NCBI RefSeq assembly: GCF_023571765.1 | Contig: NZ_JAMJXC010000014.1 | Location: forward strand, 62,001-126,000 | Direction of reading: 5' to 3' | Origin: Xanthobacter aminoxidans | GTDB taxonomy: Bacteria > Pseudomonadota > Alphaproteobacteria > Rhizobiales > Xanthobacteraceae | DNA length: 64,000 bases | Shown here: in pieces, positions 17,629 through 26,524 of the stretch | Position numbering within the stretch: the first letter of the stretch is position 1 | Layout of the letters: every line of letters begins with the position of its first letter | Translations under genes and position numbers: made by a program | The notes under the pieces: model-generated | The model's input: only the letters and a program-made list of their open reading frames with translations | Database searches by the model: none | Told to the model about the DNA's origin: nothing

Positions 17629-18444
17629 CTATCTTACGTGCCGGCCGGTGAGGGCATAGCAGAAGGCGTCGAGCATCTCGGCCTCGGCTTCCTTGAGCGA
17701 GCCGTCGGCGTTGATGACGCGCATGCCGGCCTTGAGCAGGGTGGCGATGGCCTCGGTGCCGCTCTCGAACAGGGTGTCGAGGGAGGTTTCCACGGACTCG
17801 GGCGTGGGCCGCAGGCGGGCGACCCAGGCGGCAAGGCGCTCGCGCTCGGCGCCGGTGAGGTCGATTTCCTCGGCGGCGCAGGCGCGCTCGCAGAAGAACA
17901 CCATCTCCTCCACCTCGGCGGCACCGATCTCCCGGTCTGCCCGCGCCAGCGCGGCGAGGAGCGCAATGCCGGCCTTGCGGATGACCATGCGGATGCGGTC
18001 CCAGCGCTGGTCCTCGGGCTCCTCGGGGGCGACCACCTCGGCATCCTTGGGCCAGATGAAGCCGAAGGTCTCGTAGAAGAAGCGCGACAGCGGCTCGCGC
18101 TTCGCCCCGTCGAGGTCGGTCACACCGGTGATGCGGTCCACCCGGAACGCGCGCGCCGCCTGCCGCTCGTGGCACTTGGCGATGAGGATGGGCACGCCCT
18201 CCACATTGCGCTGCACCGCCCACACCGAGATGCGGCGGTGGCTGATGTTGCCGGCATGGTCCACATAATCGATGGCGAAGGACTGCCCGTCGGCGGGGTC
18301 ATGGTCTTCCGCCGCCCCGGCGGCGAGGGTGTCGTGGGGGTCGTCCTCGGGCACCGAAAGGCGGTGGGCGTCGGTATAGAAGGGGGCGCCGATCATCTCG
18401 ACCCGGTCGAGGATGAAGGACTTCAGCGAGGTGATGGCGTTCAT
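17629..18444 (-). CDS. WYL-domain plus TerB-like protein
   Basis: 271 residues. Residues about 50-110 form a WYL domain (FAIDYVDHAGNISHRRISVW, then a basic stretch), the nucleic-acid or ligand-sensing SH3-like fold of many regulators. Residues about 135-265 form a helical region with RMVIRKAGIALLAALARADREIGAAEVEEMVFFCE and AINADGSL-type repeats that resembles TerB/tellurite-resistance domains. No helix-turn-helix domain is seen at the N-terminus. Cytoplasmic; function unknown. It is 77 bp upstream of, and co-directional with, the secreted protein at 17000. Confidence 0.7.
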   Translation of the reverse strand: MNAITSLKSFILDRVEMIGAPFYTDAHRLSVPEDDPHDTLAAGAAEDHDPADGQSFAIDYVDHAGNISHRRISVWAVQRNVEGVPILIAKCHERQAARAFRVDRITGVTDLDGAKREPLSRFFYETFGFIWPKDAEVVAPEEPEDQRWDRIRMVIRKAGIALLAALARADREIGAAEVEEMVFFCERACAAEEIDLTGAERERLAAWVARLRPTPESVETSLDTLFESGTEAIATLLKAGMRVINADGSLKEAEAEMLDAFCYALTGRHVR

Positions 18445-18560
18445 GGGGGCGCTCGCATTGAGGCCGACGGTTCACGCATCGGGCCGACGACGGTTCTCCC
18501 ATAGATAGCTGGCGCAGCGTCGCCGATAAAGCTTTTCCCCGTGGGGCCTACCCCTGCGCC

Positions 18561-19913
18561 TCAGTCCCGATCCAGCGCATCCCGGATCAGGAGCGCGATG
18601 TGGCGCGCCTTGCGGCCCGAACCGTGCTCGATCTGGTGGCGGCAGGAGAAGCCGTTGGCGATCAGCGGCGCGTCGTCCGGCGCGGCGCGCATGGCCGGCA
18701 GCAGGGCGATCTCGGCCATCTGCATGGAGGCATCATAATGCTCCGCTTCCAGCCCGAAGCTGCCGGCCATGCCGCAGCAGCTCGTTTCCACGATGTCGTA
18801 GGAGAAGCCGGGAATGAAGGACAGCACCTTGCGCGTCGCCTTCATCACCCCGAACGCCTTCTGGTGGCAGTGGCCGTGCAGCACCGCCTTCGCGCCGGGA
18901 AGGGCCTTCAGCTTCAGCCGCAGGCCCCGGTTCTGGTGCTCGCGGGCGAGAAATTCCTCGAACAGATAGAGCTGCTTGCCCAGCGCGCCGATCTTCGGGC
19001 CGAGGCCGAGGCTGTAGAGTTCGTCCCGCAGCGAGAGCAGGCAGGAGGGCTCAAGGCCGATGATGGGCGTGCCGGTGGCGATCTCGCTCTCGAAGGCGGC
19101 GAGCACGCGCTTTCCCTCGCTGCGCGCCTTTTCCACCATGCCGGTGGTGAGATAGGTGCGGCCACAGCACAAAGGCCGGTCGGGCTCTGCGTCGGAGGGG
19201 TCGGGCTTGGCGATGCGCACGCGATAGCCGGCGAAGGTCAGCACCTCGCGGGCGGTCTCCGCCACCTCCGGCTCGAAATGGTGGCAGAAGGTGTCCACGA
19301 ACAGGATCACATCGCCCCGTTCCGCCAGATGCGGTGCGGCCGGCGGCGCCACATAGGCCGCCGGTGCCGGCTCCGGGATCGGCCGGCGGGCGGTGATGCC
19401 GAGGAACCGCTCGGCGAGCCGGGCCATCAGCGGCACGCGGTTGCGCAGGACAATGGCGCGGCGCAGCAGGCGGCGGTGGCGGCCGGTCCATTCCGGCACC
19501 CCGCCGAACAGACGGGTGCGCAGGGGCACACCCTTGATCTCGTGCCGTTGCGCCAGATACTCGGTCTTGATGAGCGTCATGTCGACGGCGCTCGGGCATT
19601 CCTTCTTGCAGGCCTTGCAGGAGACGCACAGGTCCATGGCGGCGTCGAGCCGGGGATCGGCGAAGGCGGCGGCATCGCCACCGTCGTTCAAAGCCACCTT
19701 GAAGGCGGCGACGCGGGCCTCGGTGGAATGGGCGCGGTCGCCGGTGATGCGGTAGCTCGGGCACATCACGCCCTTGCCGGTATTCTGACAATCGCGGCTG
19801 TGCATGCACACGGCCACGGCCTTGGCGTAGTTCCCGCCCGTGGCGGGAATGCCGGAATAGGCGTCGCCGATGCCGTAGGTGTCGTAAGCCGACCAATCCA
19901 GAAAGGTTTTCAT
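18561..19913 (-). CDS. (Fe-S)-binding oxidoreductase subunit, like the C-terminal half of YdiJ/D-lactate dehydrogenase
   Basis: 450 residues. An N-terminal cluster (C36, C42, C51 in GVMCPSY, followed by HSTEARV) and a classic CVSCKACKKECP site (C96, C99, C102, C106) are followed by two CCG domains (PLCCGRTY; HGHCHQK; SCCGMAGSFG). This matches the Fe-S half of FAD/Fe-S fusion 2-hydroxyacid dehydrogenases, but no FAD-binding half is present upstream. It may pair with a flavoprotein elsewhere. ATG 19913 is the first plausible start. Confidence 0.8.
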   Translation of the reverse strand: MKTFLDWSAYDTYGIGDAYSGIPATGGNYAKAVAVCMHSRDCQNTGKGVMCPSYRITGDRAHSTEARVAAFKVALNDGGDAAAFADPRLDAAMDLCVSCKACKKECPSAVDMTLIKTEYLAQRHEIKGVPLRTRLFGGVPEWTGRHRRLLRRAIVLRNRVPLMARLAERFLGITARRPIPEPAPAAYVAPPAAPHLAERGDVILFVDTFCHHFEPEVAETAREVLTFAGYRVRIAKPDPSDAEPDRPLCCGRTYLTTGMVEKARSEGKRVLAAFESEIATGTPIIGLEPSCLLSLRDELYSLGLGPKIGALGKQLYLFEEFLAREHQNRGLRLKLKALPGAKAVLHGHCHQKAFGVMKATRKVLSFIPGFSYDIVETSCCGMAGSFGLEAEHYDASMQMAEIALLPAMRAAPDDAPLIANGFSCRHQIEHGSGRKARHIALLIRDALDRD

Positions 19914-19971
19914 GCCGCGGGCCCCGTTCGCCCGCGCCCATGCAAGAGGCATACCCCCGGACACACGAAGA

Positions 19972-20081
19972 GCCCGGCGGCGCACGTGGGATAGGCGTGC
20001 GCCACCGGGCGCCGGCCACAGCCTGCGGGACGAGCAGGACACCTGCGACCGGAGGGAGACGGCCCCTGTTCGGCCCGTCTC
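19972..20081 (-). terminator. Two stem-loops between ccdA and the Fe-S gene
   Basis: A 15 bp stem with one mismatch (19972-19986 with 19996-20010, loop 9 nt) and a 7 bp stem (GAGACGG / CCGTCTC, 20056-20081). They follow the ccdA stop on its strand and probably end or stabilise that transcript. T tracts are weak. Confidence 0.45.
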
Positions 20082-20111
20082 TGGATCGAAGCGGAGACGA
20101 CCCGCGGGAGG

Positions 20112-20834
20112 TCAGAACCGCGTCGTCAGCGTGGTCAGCCAGGCCGGGGAGACCTGAACCAGCGCCGCTTCGATCCGCTTGTCGGCGCCGGTGGCGATCA
20201 AAAGGCCGACCACCACCAGCACGAGACCCATGAGCGCCTTCGCCCCCTTGCCGCCGGAGATCATCCGCGAGCGCCAGCGCATCAGCGTGGGGCGCGAGAG
20301 GGTTCCGGCAAGAGCCAGCGGCAGGCCGGCGCCGAGGCCGAACAGGCCCATCACCGCCGCCACCTCGCCGAGGTTGCGGCCCTGCGCGGCGAGCACCGAG
20401 GCGGCGCCGAGCGTCGGGCCGACGCAGGGGCTCCACACCGCGCCGAGCAGCAGCCCGACGGCGAACTGGCCGCCCACCCCCTCGGTCGCGAAGCCGGAGA
20501 GGTGCCGGCTGGCGAGGTCGCTCACCGGCCCGCCCGCGGTGGCGAGCCGCGTCTGCAAGGGCGGCACGGCGAGGACCGCGCCGATGCCGATCATCAGCAC
20601 TGCGCCCACCATGCGGAAAGCGTCGCCCTCCAGCCCGATGGCGTAGCCAACGGTGGCGACGAACAGGCCGATGACGGTGAAGGAGAGCGTCACCCCCACC
20701 GCCAGCGCCAGCGGGGCGAGGCGGTGCTCGGCCGCTGCCGCGCCGAGCACCAGGGGCAGCAGCGGCACCACGCAGGGCGACAGGATGGAGAGGACGCCCG
20801 CGAGAAACGCGAGGCCGAGGCTGCCGAGGGCCAT
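20112..20834 (-). CDS. ccdA: Cytochrome c biogenesis protein CcdA
   Basis: 241-residue polytopic membrane protein of the DsbD/CcdA family with the paired cysteines in ILSPCVVPLLPLVLG and AVWSPCVGPTLG that carry electrons from cytoplasmic thioredoxin to periplasmic partners. ATG 20834 is preferred, since upstream codons to 20891 are unconserved. It lies 7 bp downstream of a periplasmic thioredoxin gene, a natural redox partner, for cytochrome c or periplasmic disulfide reduction. Confidence 0.92.
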   Translation of the reverse strand: MALGSLGLAFLAGVLSILSPCVVPLLPLVLGAAAAEHRLAPLALAVGVTLSFTVIGLFVATVGYAIGLEGDAFRMVGAVLMIGIGAVLAVPPLQTRLATAGGPVSDLASRHLSGFATEGVGGQFAVGLLLGAVWSPCVGPTLGAASVLAAQGRNLGEVAAVMGLFGLGAGLPLALAGTLSRPTLMRWRSRMISGGKGAKALMGLVLVVVGLLIATGADKRIEAALVQVSPAWLTTLTTRF

Positions 20835-20841
20835 GGCCGCC

Positions 20842-21279
20842 TCAGACGCCCTTGGCCAGCAGCGCCTCGATGGAGGGCTTCGCGGTATCACCCACGGAAC
20901 GGCCTTCCTCGGTCTTGCCCTTGTAGACGATGAGGGTGCTCTGCGAGCGGGCGCCGAACGCCTTCACCGCATCCTTCTGGCTGTCGAAATCCACGCGGAA
21001 CACCACCACGTCCTTGAACTTGGGGGTGGCCAGCAGCTCGCCGAGGATGGGGGCCTGGGCCGCGCACACCGGGCACCAGCTGGCGTGGATCTCCACGAGG
21101 ATGGGCTTGCCCGCCTTCTGCGCGTCGGCAAAGGCGGCGGGCGTGTAGGCGGCGTGTTCGGTTGCGGCGTGTGTGGTGGCGCCGTGTTCGGTGCCGGCGA
21201 GGGCGGATGCGCCGGCGAAAGCGGCTGCGGCGAGGGGGAGGGCGATCGCGAAGGCGAGGGTGAAACGGCGGGTGAACAT
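20842..21279 (-). CDS. Periplasmic thioredoxin-family protein
   Basis: 145 residues: signal peptide or anchor (residues 1-29), a short His/Thr-rich linker, then a thioredoxin fold with the active site SWCPVC (C69, C72) and FRVDFDSQKDAVKAFGARSQSTLIVYKG. The cis-proline of thioredoxins is replaced here by S-T in SQSTLIV. It likely exchanges electrons with CcdA, encoded immediately downstream in the same operon. The start at 21279 is chosen for the signal peptide. Confidence 0.87.
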   Translation of the reverse strand: MFTRRFTLAFAIALPLAAAAFAGASALAGTEHGATTHAATEHAAYTPAAFADAQKAGKPILVEIHASWCPVCAAQAPILGELLATPKFKDVVVFRVDFDSQKDAVKAFGARSQSTLIVYKGKTEEGRSVGDTAKPSIEALLAKGV

Positions 21280-21469
21280 GGATGGCGTCCTTCTTCCCTG
21301 GATCGGCTGCGCTTGGCCGACAGGGGGCTTTTCGGGCGCCGGCCGGCGGCGGTTACCGATGGCGACTGCCATCACGGGCAGTTGATCGGCGTTCACAGGC
21401 TCCCCCAATTCCGCTAGACCACGGTCCTGCATTCGGCCGGCGCGATCCGGCCCGGGAGGATTTTGCTCC

Positions 21470-22090
21470 GTGAACGATCAGGTGAAGCTCGTCCTTGCCT
21501 CCGGCTCTCCCCGCCGCCTCGCGCTGCTGAACCAGGCCGGCATCGAGCCGGACCTTCTCATGCCCGCCGACGTGGACGAGACGCCCGAGCGCGGCGAGCT
21601 GCCCCGCCGCCTCGCCCAGCGCCTGTCGCAGGAGAAGGCGAAGCTGGTGGCCGGCCGGGCCAAGGACGCCGAGATGAACGCGCTGGTGCTCGCCGCCGAT
21701 ACGGTGGTGGCGGTGGGCCGGCGCATCCTGCCCAAGCCGGACCTCGTGGACGAGGCGGAGGCGTGCCTGCGCCTGCTCTCCGGCCGCACGCATCGCGTCT
21801 ATACCGGCGTCTGCCTCATCGATCCGCGCGGCCGCACCGCCACCCGCCTCGTGGAGACGCGGGTGCGCTTCAAGCGGCTGTCGCGTGACGAGATCAACGA
21901 TTACCTCGCCTGCGGCGAGTGGCGCGGCAAGGCCGGTGGATATGCCATCCAGGGCATCGCGGGCGGCTTCGTGGTGAAGCTCGTGGGCTCCTACACCAAC
22001 GTGGTCGGCCTGCCGCTTTCGGAAACCCTCGGCCTGCTGACCGGCCAGGGCTACGACGTGCGCGCCGGCTGGGTGGAGCGCGCGGCGTGA
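21470..22090 (+). CDS. Maf family nucleotide pyrophosphatase
   Basis: 206 residues with the Maf signature [14 protein letters not shown] at the N-terminus, LAADTVV and [10 protein letters not shown], the nucleotide-binding and catalytic motifs. Maf proteins hydrolyse dTTP/UTP or m7GTP and affect septation. The GTG start is set by GGGAGGA upstream. The stop overlaps the yacG start, so the two are coupled. Confidence 0.93.
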   Translation: MNDQVKLVLASGSPRRLALLNQAGIEPDLLMPADVDETPERGELPRRLAQRLSQEKAKLVAGRAKDAEMNALVLAADTVVAVGRRILPKPDLVDEAEACLRLLSGRTHRVYTGVCLIDPRGRTATRLVETRVRFKRLSRDEINDYLACGEWRGKAGGYAIQGIAGGFVVKLVGSYTNVVGLPLSETLGLLTGQGYDVRAGWVERAA

Positions 22091-22293
22091 GCGCGGATAC
22101 CCCCGCTAAGCCCATCCCCACCGCCCGGCCGTGCCCCATCTGCGGCAAGCCGCCGGTGGAGCGCTACAAGCCCTTCTGCTCCAAGCGCTGCGCCGACGTG
22201 GACCTCAACCGCTGGCTGTCCGGCAGCTACGCCATCCCCGGCCGTCCCGAAGAGGACGAGGACGGGGAGAGCGGCCCGCCCGAGCGGGGCTGA
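22087..22293 (+). CDS. yacG: DNA gyrase inhibitor YacG
   Basis: 68-residue zinc-ribbon protein: CPICGKP and [19 protein letters not shown] give the four zinc Cys and the conserved helix. The family inhibits gyrase in E. coli. The GTG start overlaps the maf stop (GTGA). The acidic tail EEDEDGES is usual in the family. Confidence 0.93.
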   Translation: MSADTPAKPIPTARPCPICGKPPVERYKPFCSKRCADVDLNRWLSGSYAIPGRPEEDEDGESGPPERG

Positions 22294-22374
22294 ACCACCT
22301 GCGGGCTCTCGCGCAAAAATATGCCTTTCCAGTAAACACAACTTTAAATAGAGTTGCGTTGGGGAGGGCATCCT

Positions 22375-23262
22375 ATGCATGCAGCGATCTTATCCGTGCT
22401 GCCGGCGGTTGCGCTTGCCGCCGGGCTTCTGGTTCCGACCGGTGGGGCGCAGGCACAATCCGCATGTCCGGTGGCATCCGGGCAGCTTATGCCCGGCCAG
22501 CTTTATCTTCGCTCGCCCGACGGACGACAGTGGATCGACGCCACCGGACCGGGAGTGAAGTCCGTGATGGCTACATCAGACCGCGTCCGCGCCATCTATG
22601 CCCTGCCACCAGACCGTGGCGGCGTGGTCGCGATCAAGCTGCGCAACGAGGCGCCGCGCACCGGGCGGGACAGTGCGGACGTGCAGGAAGTCCACATCGA
22701 GCGCCCGGCCCTCAATGAAAGCTGCTTTGCGGGCAGGCGGGGGCCCATGGATCGGCGGGTGGCAGCGCGGGAGTATGACGACTACCACGCGGCGGGCCTC
22801 AAGGAATCCCAGCTGCTCCATGCCTTCCATTTCCGCTACCGCTCCACGGAGCAGCCGGAGTGCCACCGGACCGACGACGCCAACGTCGGCGGGCGGAGGC
22901 ATTATTCGTTCACCCAGCCGAGCGAGTCCGGCGAGCCCACCCTTCGGGTCGCCGAGATTTCCGACGATGGCATTCCCCCGATCCTCGTCCCCATACGCGA
23001 TGCGCTCGCCGTGATCTCCGGGCTGAAGCCGGCCCAGGCCAGCACCGGTGGCGGGCCGGGCATGCACTATGTCTATCTGCGCACCATGCTGCGGCGCTAC
23101 CAGCCGGTGCCGCAGGGGGCGGCAAATTGCGTCTCCTTCAGCCTCGACGCCGCTGCCAACGTGACGACCACCTATGTGACGGTCTCCGACCTTGACTCCG
23201 GCAAGCAGTCCGCCGTGCAGCAAACGACCTGGACCCTGCGCTGGGCACGCCCGGAGCGATAG
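22375..23262 (+). CDS. Secreted protein of unknown function
   Basis: 295 residues with a signal peptide cleaved near AQA-QS (residue 28). The mature protein is beta-rich with several Cys (ACPVA, ESCFAG, PECHRT, ANCVSF) and ends in YVTVSDLDSGKQSAVQQTTWTLRW. No family recognised. Strong ribosome site (GGGGAGGG). The next gene, a small membrane protein, starts 2 bp after its stop, so the pair is an operon. The 80 bp upstream is AT-rich (AACTTTAAATAGAGTTG) and may hold its promoter. Confidence 0.7.
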   Translation: MHAAILSVLPAVALAAGLLVPTGGAQAQSACPVASGQLMPGQLYLRSPDGRQWIDATGPGVKSVMATSDRVRAIYALPPDRGGVVAIKLRNEAPRTGRDSADVQEVHIERPALNESCFAGRRGPMDRRVAAREYDDYHAAGLKESQLLHAFHFRYRSTEQPECHRTDDANVGGRRHYSFTQPSESGEPTLRVAEISDDGIPPILVPIRDALAVISGLKPAQASTGGGPGMHYVYLRTMLRRYQPVPQGAANCVSFSLDAAANVTTTYVTVSDLDSGKQSAVQQTTWTLRWARPER

Positions 23263-23264
23263 GC

Positions 23265-23888
23265 ATGGCCGGAAAGCTGGTCGATACCATCAAGCGCAAC
23301 ATCCAGGTCTTTTTCGACGCCTTCTATTCCACCCGTGTTCCGCCGCTGGGCCAGGACGCTCCCGGTGAGAAAAAGGATGCGGTCGCGCTCTCGCAGCTGC
23401 TTCTGGTGACGGTGCTGGTGCTCGTCTCCCGGAGCTTTCTGGCGGGCGGCGGCATCTCCCTGTCGGTGCCGGCGATGCTCGCAGGTGTCGCCTTGGTGGC
23501 CGTGATCCTCGTGTCCCTGCTCGCCTACATCTTCTACCCCAAGGCCGATCCTAAGACGCAGAGCCTGCGCGGGTCGGTTTTCGTGATGTGCTATCTGATC
23601 CTGACGATCATGCTGTTCATCCTCATCGACGGCGTCGGCCTGTTCGCGCTCGGCCAGGCGCCTTCGACGCTGCTCGCCGACGCGATGTTCGCGGTGGGGC
23701 TCGATCCCGTCCGCTTCGGGGATTTTCTCACGGCTTTGGTCTTCAGCCTGCTGGCCTGGGTCCTTCTGACGGTGCGCACCGTATTGCAGTTTCCGCCGAC
23801 CTCCTGGACAGACGCCTTCTGGACCCCGCAGTTCCCGACCTTCGTGCTCATGAATGCGGGGCTGTTCTACGTGGTCATCCTCGCCTGA
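23265..23888 (+). CDS. Small integral membrane protein of unknown function
   Basis: 207 residues with a short amphipathic N-terminal helix (LVDTIKRNIQVFFDAFYSTR) and about five membrane helices (residues near 42-60, 66-90, 104-125, 150-170, 188-207). It ends within the last helix. It is directly coupled to the secreted protein at 22375. Function unknown. Confidence 0.7.
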   Translation: MAGKLVDTIKRNIQVFFDAFYSTRVPPLGQDAPGEKKDAVALSQLLLVTVLVLVSRSFLAGGGISLSVPAMLAGVALVAVILVSLLAYIFYPKADPKTQSLRGSVFVMCYLILTIMLFILIDGVGLFALGQAPSTLLADAMFAVGLDPVRFGDFLTALVFSLLAWVLLTVRTVLQFPPTSWTDAFWTPQFPTFVLMNAGLFYVVILA

Positions 23889-23980
23889 GCGCCCGCCGCC
23901 CCACCTTGACGGCTCCCGTTACGGCGCGCGAGGGTGCCGCAGGTCTGGCACGGGCCGGGTCTGGCAGCGGAGCGCACATC

Positions 23981-25462
23981 ATGGCGGCGGTGGAACGGGC
24001 GGCGGCGGACATTCCTTCCTTCCGGACCCACGCCTTCATCGACGGGGCCTTCCACCCGGCCGCCTCGGGCCGCACCTTCAGCGCCGTCAATCCCGCCACC
24101 GGCCACGCCATCGCCGAGGTCGCGGCCTGCGATGCGGAGGATGTGGACCGCGCCGTGAAGGCCGCGCGCCGCGCCTTCGAGGATCGCCGCTGGGCCGGCC
24201 AGCGCCCGCTGGAGCGCAAGCGCGCCTTGCTGCGCTTCGCCGAGCTCATCCGCGCCCACCGGGATGAACTGGCCCTCACCGAGACGCTGAACATGGGCAA
24301 GCCCATCTCGGACGCCCGCGCCATCGACGTGCGCGCGGCGGCCGACTGCTTCGCCTATTACGGGGAGTGCTGCGACAAGGTCTATGGCGAGGTCGCGCCC
24401 ACCACCGACGACAATCTTGCCCTCGTGCTGCGCGAGCCGCTCGGCGTGGTCGGCTGCGTCACGCCGTGGAACTTCCCCATGATCATGGCCGCCTGGAAGG
24501 TGGCGCCGGCGCTGGCCATGGGCAATTCCGTGGTGCTGAAGCCGGCGGAGGAAAGCCCGCTCACCGCGCTGCGCCTCGCCGAGCTGGCGGCGGAGGCCGG
24601 CATTCCCGCCGGGGTGTTCAACGTGGTGCCGGGGCTCGGCGTCGAGGCTGGCAAGGCGCTGGGGCTCCACATGGATGTGGACGCCATCGCCTTCACCGGC
24701 TCCACCGAGGTGGGTCGCTATTTCCTGCGCTATTCCGCCGAGAGCAACATCAAGCGCGTGGCCCTGGAGCTGGGCGGCAAGACCGCCTTCGTGGTGGCCC
24801 ACGACGTGAAGGATCTCGGCGCCGTGGCCGAGGCGGTGGCCGGCGGCATCTTCTTCAATCAGGGCGAGATGTGCACGGCGGCTTCGCGGCTGCTCGTGGA
24901 CAACCGCATCCGCGCCGAGCTGGTGGAGCGCGTCGCCGCGCTTGCCCCGCGCTGGATGCCGGGCGATCCGCTTGATCCCGATGCGCCGGCCGGTGCCGTG
25001 GTGAGCCGCGAGCATCAGGGCCGCATCCTCTCCGCCATCCAGGCGGGCGGGGAGAGTGGCGCACGGCTGGTGACGGGCGGCACGGCGGTGCGCACCGAGA
25101 CCGGCGGCGCCTTCGTGGTACCCACGGTGTTCGACGATGTGGCACCGTCCTCCGCGCTGGCGCAGAACGAAATCTTCGGGCCGGTGCTGTCGGTGATCGG
25201 GTTCGACGGGCTGGACGAGGCGGTGGAGATCGCCAACGGCACCATCTACGGCCTCGGCGCCTCCGTCTGGAGCGCCGACCTTGCCGCCGCCCACAAGGTG
25301 GCGCGGCGCTTCAAGGCCGGCATCGTCTATGTGAACTGCTTCGACGCCGACGATATCACCACCCCCTTCGGCGGCGTGAAGCAGTCCGGCTTCGGGCGCG
25401 ACAAGTCCCTGCACGCGCTGGAGAAGTATTCCGACCTCAAGACGGTGTGGACGCGGCTTTGA
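23981..25462 (+). CDS. NAD-dependent aldehyde dehydrogenase (PuuC/BADH-like)
   Basis: 493 residues, complete ALDH: TPWNFPMIMAAWKVAPALAMGN, FTGSTEVG, catalytic Glu263 (LELGGK) and Cys298 (GEMCTA), and FGGVKQSGFGRD at the end. Closest in feel to gamma-glutamyl-gamma-aminobutyraldehyde/aminoaldehyde dehydrogenases. With the omega-aminotransferase at 26525 it would complete oxidation of putrescine-type amines. The ATG at 23981 is chosen; the longer open frame to the left overlaps the membrane protein in another frame. Confidence 0.9.
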   Translation: MAAVERAAADIPSFRTHAFIDGAFHPAASGRTFSAVNPATGHAIAEVAACDAEDVDRAVKAARRAFEDRRWAGQRPLERKRALLRFAELIRAHRDELALTETLNMGKPISDARAIDVRAAADCFAYYGECCDKVYGEVAPTTDDNLALVLREPLGVVGCVTPWNFPMIMAAWKVAPALAMGNSVVLKPAEESPLTALRLAELAAEAGIPAGVFNVVPGLGVEAGKALGLHMDVDAIAFTGSTEVGRYFLRYSAESNIKRVALELGGKTAFVVAHDVKDLGAVAEAVAGGIFFNQGEMCTAASRLLVDNRIRAELVERVAALAPRWMPGDPLDPDAPAGAVVSREHQGRILSAIQAGGESGARLVTGGTAVRTETGGAFVVPTVFDDVAPSSALAQNEIFGPVLSVIGFDGLDEAVEIANGTIYGLGASVWSADLAAAHKVARRFKAGIVYVNCFDADDITTPFGGVKQSGFGRDKSLHALEKYSDLKTVWTRL

Positions 25463-25476
25463 GACTGGAGCGGCCC

Positions 25477-25642
25477 GGCTCCCCGGACAAGCGACACCGG
25501 AGGTGGAGCGCCGATCCGGGGGCCAGCGCAAAAGTCCGCCGCAGGCGCTTCAAAATCCAGCGGCTGCAGGAATTGTCCGCTGCGCGGTCGTCCTTGCGCT
25601 GGATCCCGGCTCTCCTTCCGCTGCGCTCCAGTCGGCCGGGAT
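25477..25642. repeat. Dispersed intergenic repeat, copy A (about 165 bp)
   Basis: This gap shares an ordered set of blocks with the reverse complement of 60443-60608: CTCCCCGGACAAG, GGTGGAGCGCCGATCCGGGG, a variable middle with an AATTG core, CGGCTCTCCTTCCGCT and GCTCCAGTCGGCC. Both copies lie in intergenic DNA. It looks like a REP/BIME-type element of this genome. Confidence 0.7.
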
Positions 25643-25652
25643 GCGAGACCCC

Positions 25653-26291
25653 TCACCGCCGCTCCAGCAGATGCACCTCTTCGGTCGCTTCCCACTGGCC
25701 CTTGAGGGCATCGGGACGGGTGACGGCATCGAGGTGCGTCACCCGATAGCCGGCGTCGTGCAGTGCATGGACCTCCACCGAAGGCACGGAGAAGGGCGGG
25801 CCGCCGACGAGGGACTGGTCATAGACGAGCGTCACCACCAGCTGCGGCACCGCCCCGGTGATGGCCGTGACATGGGCCGCATAGCGCGGGCGCATGTCGG
25901 GCGGCAGGGCGATCAGCGCGGCGCGGTCGTAGACCGCATCGACCGGACCAAGTGTTTCGGCTTCGAGCGCGAAGATGTCGCCCTGGAAGATGTCGAGGCC
26001 GGGGGCGCTGAAGCGCAGGAGGTCGCCGGCCGCGGTGATCTCGGGCACCACCTCCAGCTCGGCGAACAGCTCCTCCACCGCGATGCGGCTCAGTTCCGCG
26101 CCGGCCACGGCGAAGCCTTGCCCCAGCAAATAGGCGATGTCCCGCGTCTTGCCGCACAGGGGCAGGAAGATGCGCGCGCCGGGCGCGAGGCCGAGGCGGT
26201 CGAGGTGCTTCACCAGATAGGCGTTGGGCTTTCCCTCGTGAAAGCCGATCTGCTTCGTCTCCCACCGCGCCTGCCAGAACCCCGGTTCCAT
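25653..26291 (-). CDS. tpm: Thiopurine S-methyltransferase family protein
   Basis: 212 residues matching bacterial TPMT throughout: FWQARWETKQIGFHEGKPNAYLVKH, RIFLPLCGKTRDIAYLLGQG (SAM site), AELSRIAVEELF, and the acidic YDRAALIALPPDMRPRYAAH. Bacterial members methylate selenite, tellurite or thiols. It sits between the aldehyde dehydrogenase and aminotransferase genes in opposite orientation. Confidence 0.93.
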   Translation of the reverse strand: MEPGFWQARWETKQIGFHEGKPNAYLVKHLDRLGLAPGARIFLPLCGKTRDIAYLLGQGFAVAGAELSRIAVEELFAELEVVPEITAAGDLLRFSAPGLDIFQGDIFALEAETLGPVDAVYDRAALIALPPDMRPRYAAHVTAITGAVPQLVVTLVYDQSLVGGPPFSVPSVEVHALHDAGYRVTHLDAVTRPDALKGQWEATEEVHLLERR

Positions 26292-26438
26292 GCCCTCGCC
26301 TCCGCTGACTCCATCACCGGTCGCAGCTTTAGCAGATCAGGCGCGCCGTGCGAGCGCGGGGGTGGCCCACGGTCCCGCTTTCGCGCTGGAGCATGTCCGG
26401 CGAAGTCCGGTCGCCGGAAAGGCTCCAGATTTTTGGCC

Positions 26439-26491
26439 AAACGCATTTTCTTGACGCGAACCGGAATCCACTTCGCTCGAAAATGCTCTAG
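26439..26491. repeat. Rhizobiales-type short intergenic repeat
   Basis: ACGCATTTTCTTGACGCGAA, CCGGAATCCACTTCGCTCG and AAAATGCTCTAG form an imperfect palindrome (GCATTTT / AAAATGC). I recall closely similar sequences as scattered intergenic elements in many Rhizobiales genomes. It lies upstream of the aminotransferase gene. Confidence 0.55.
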
Positions 26492-26524
26492 AACCGCAGA
26501 GGTTCAACACGGAGCATCGCCATC

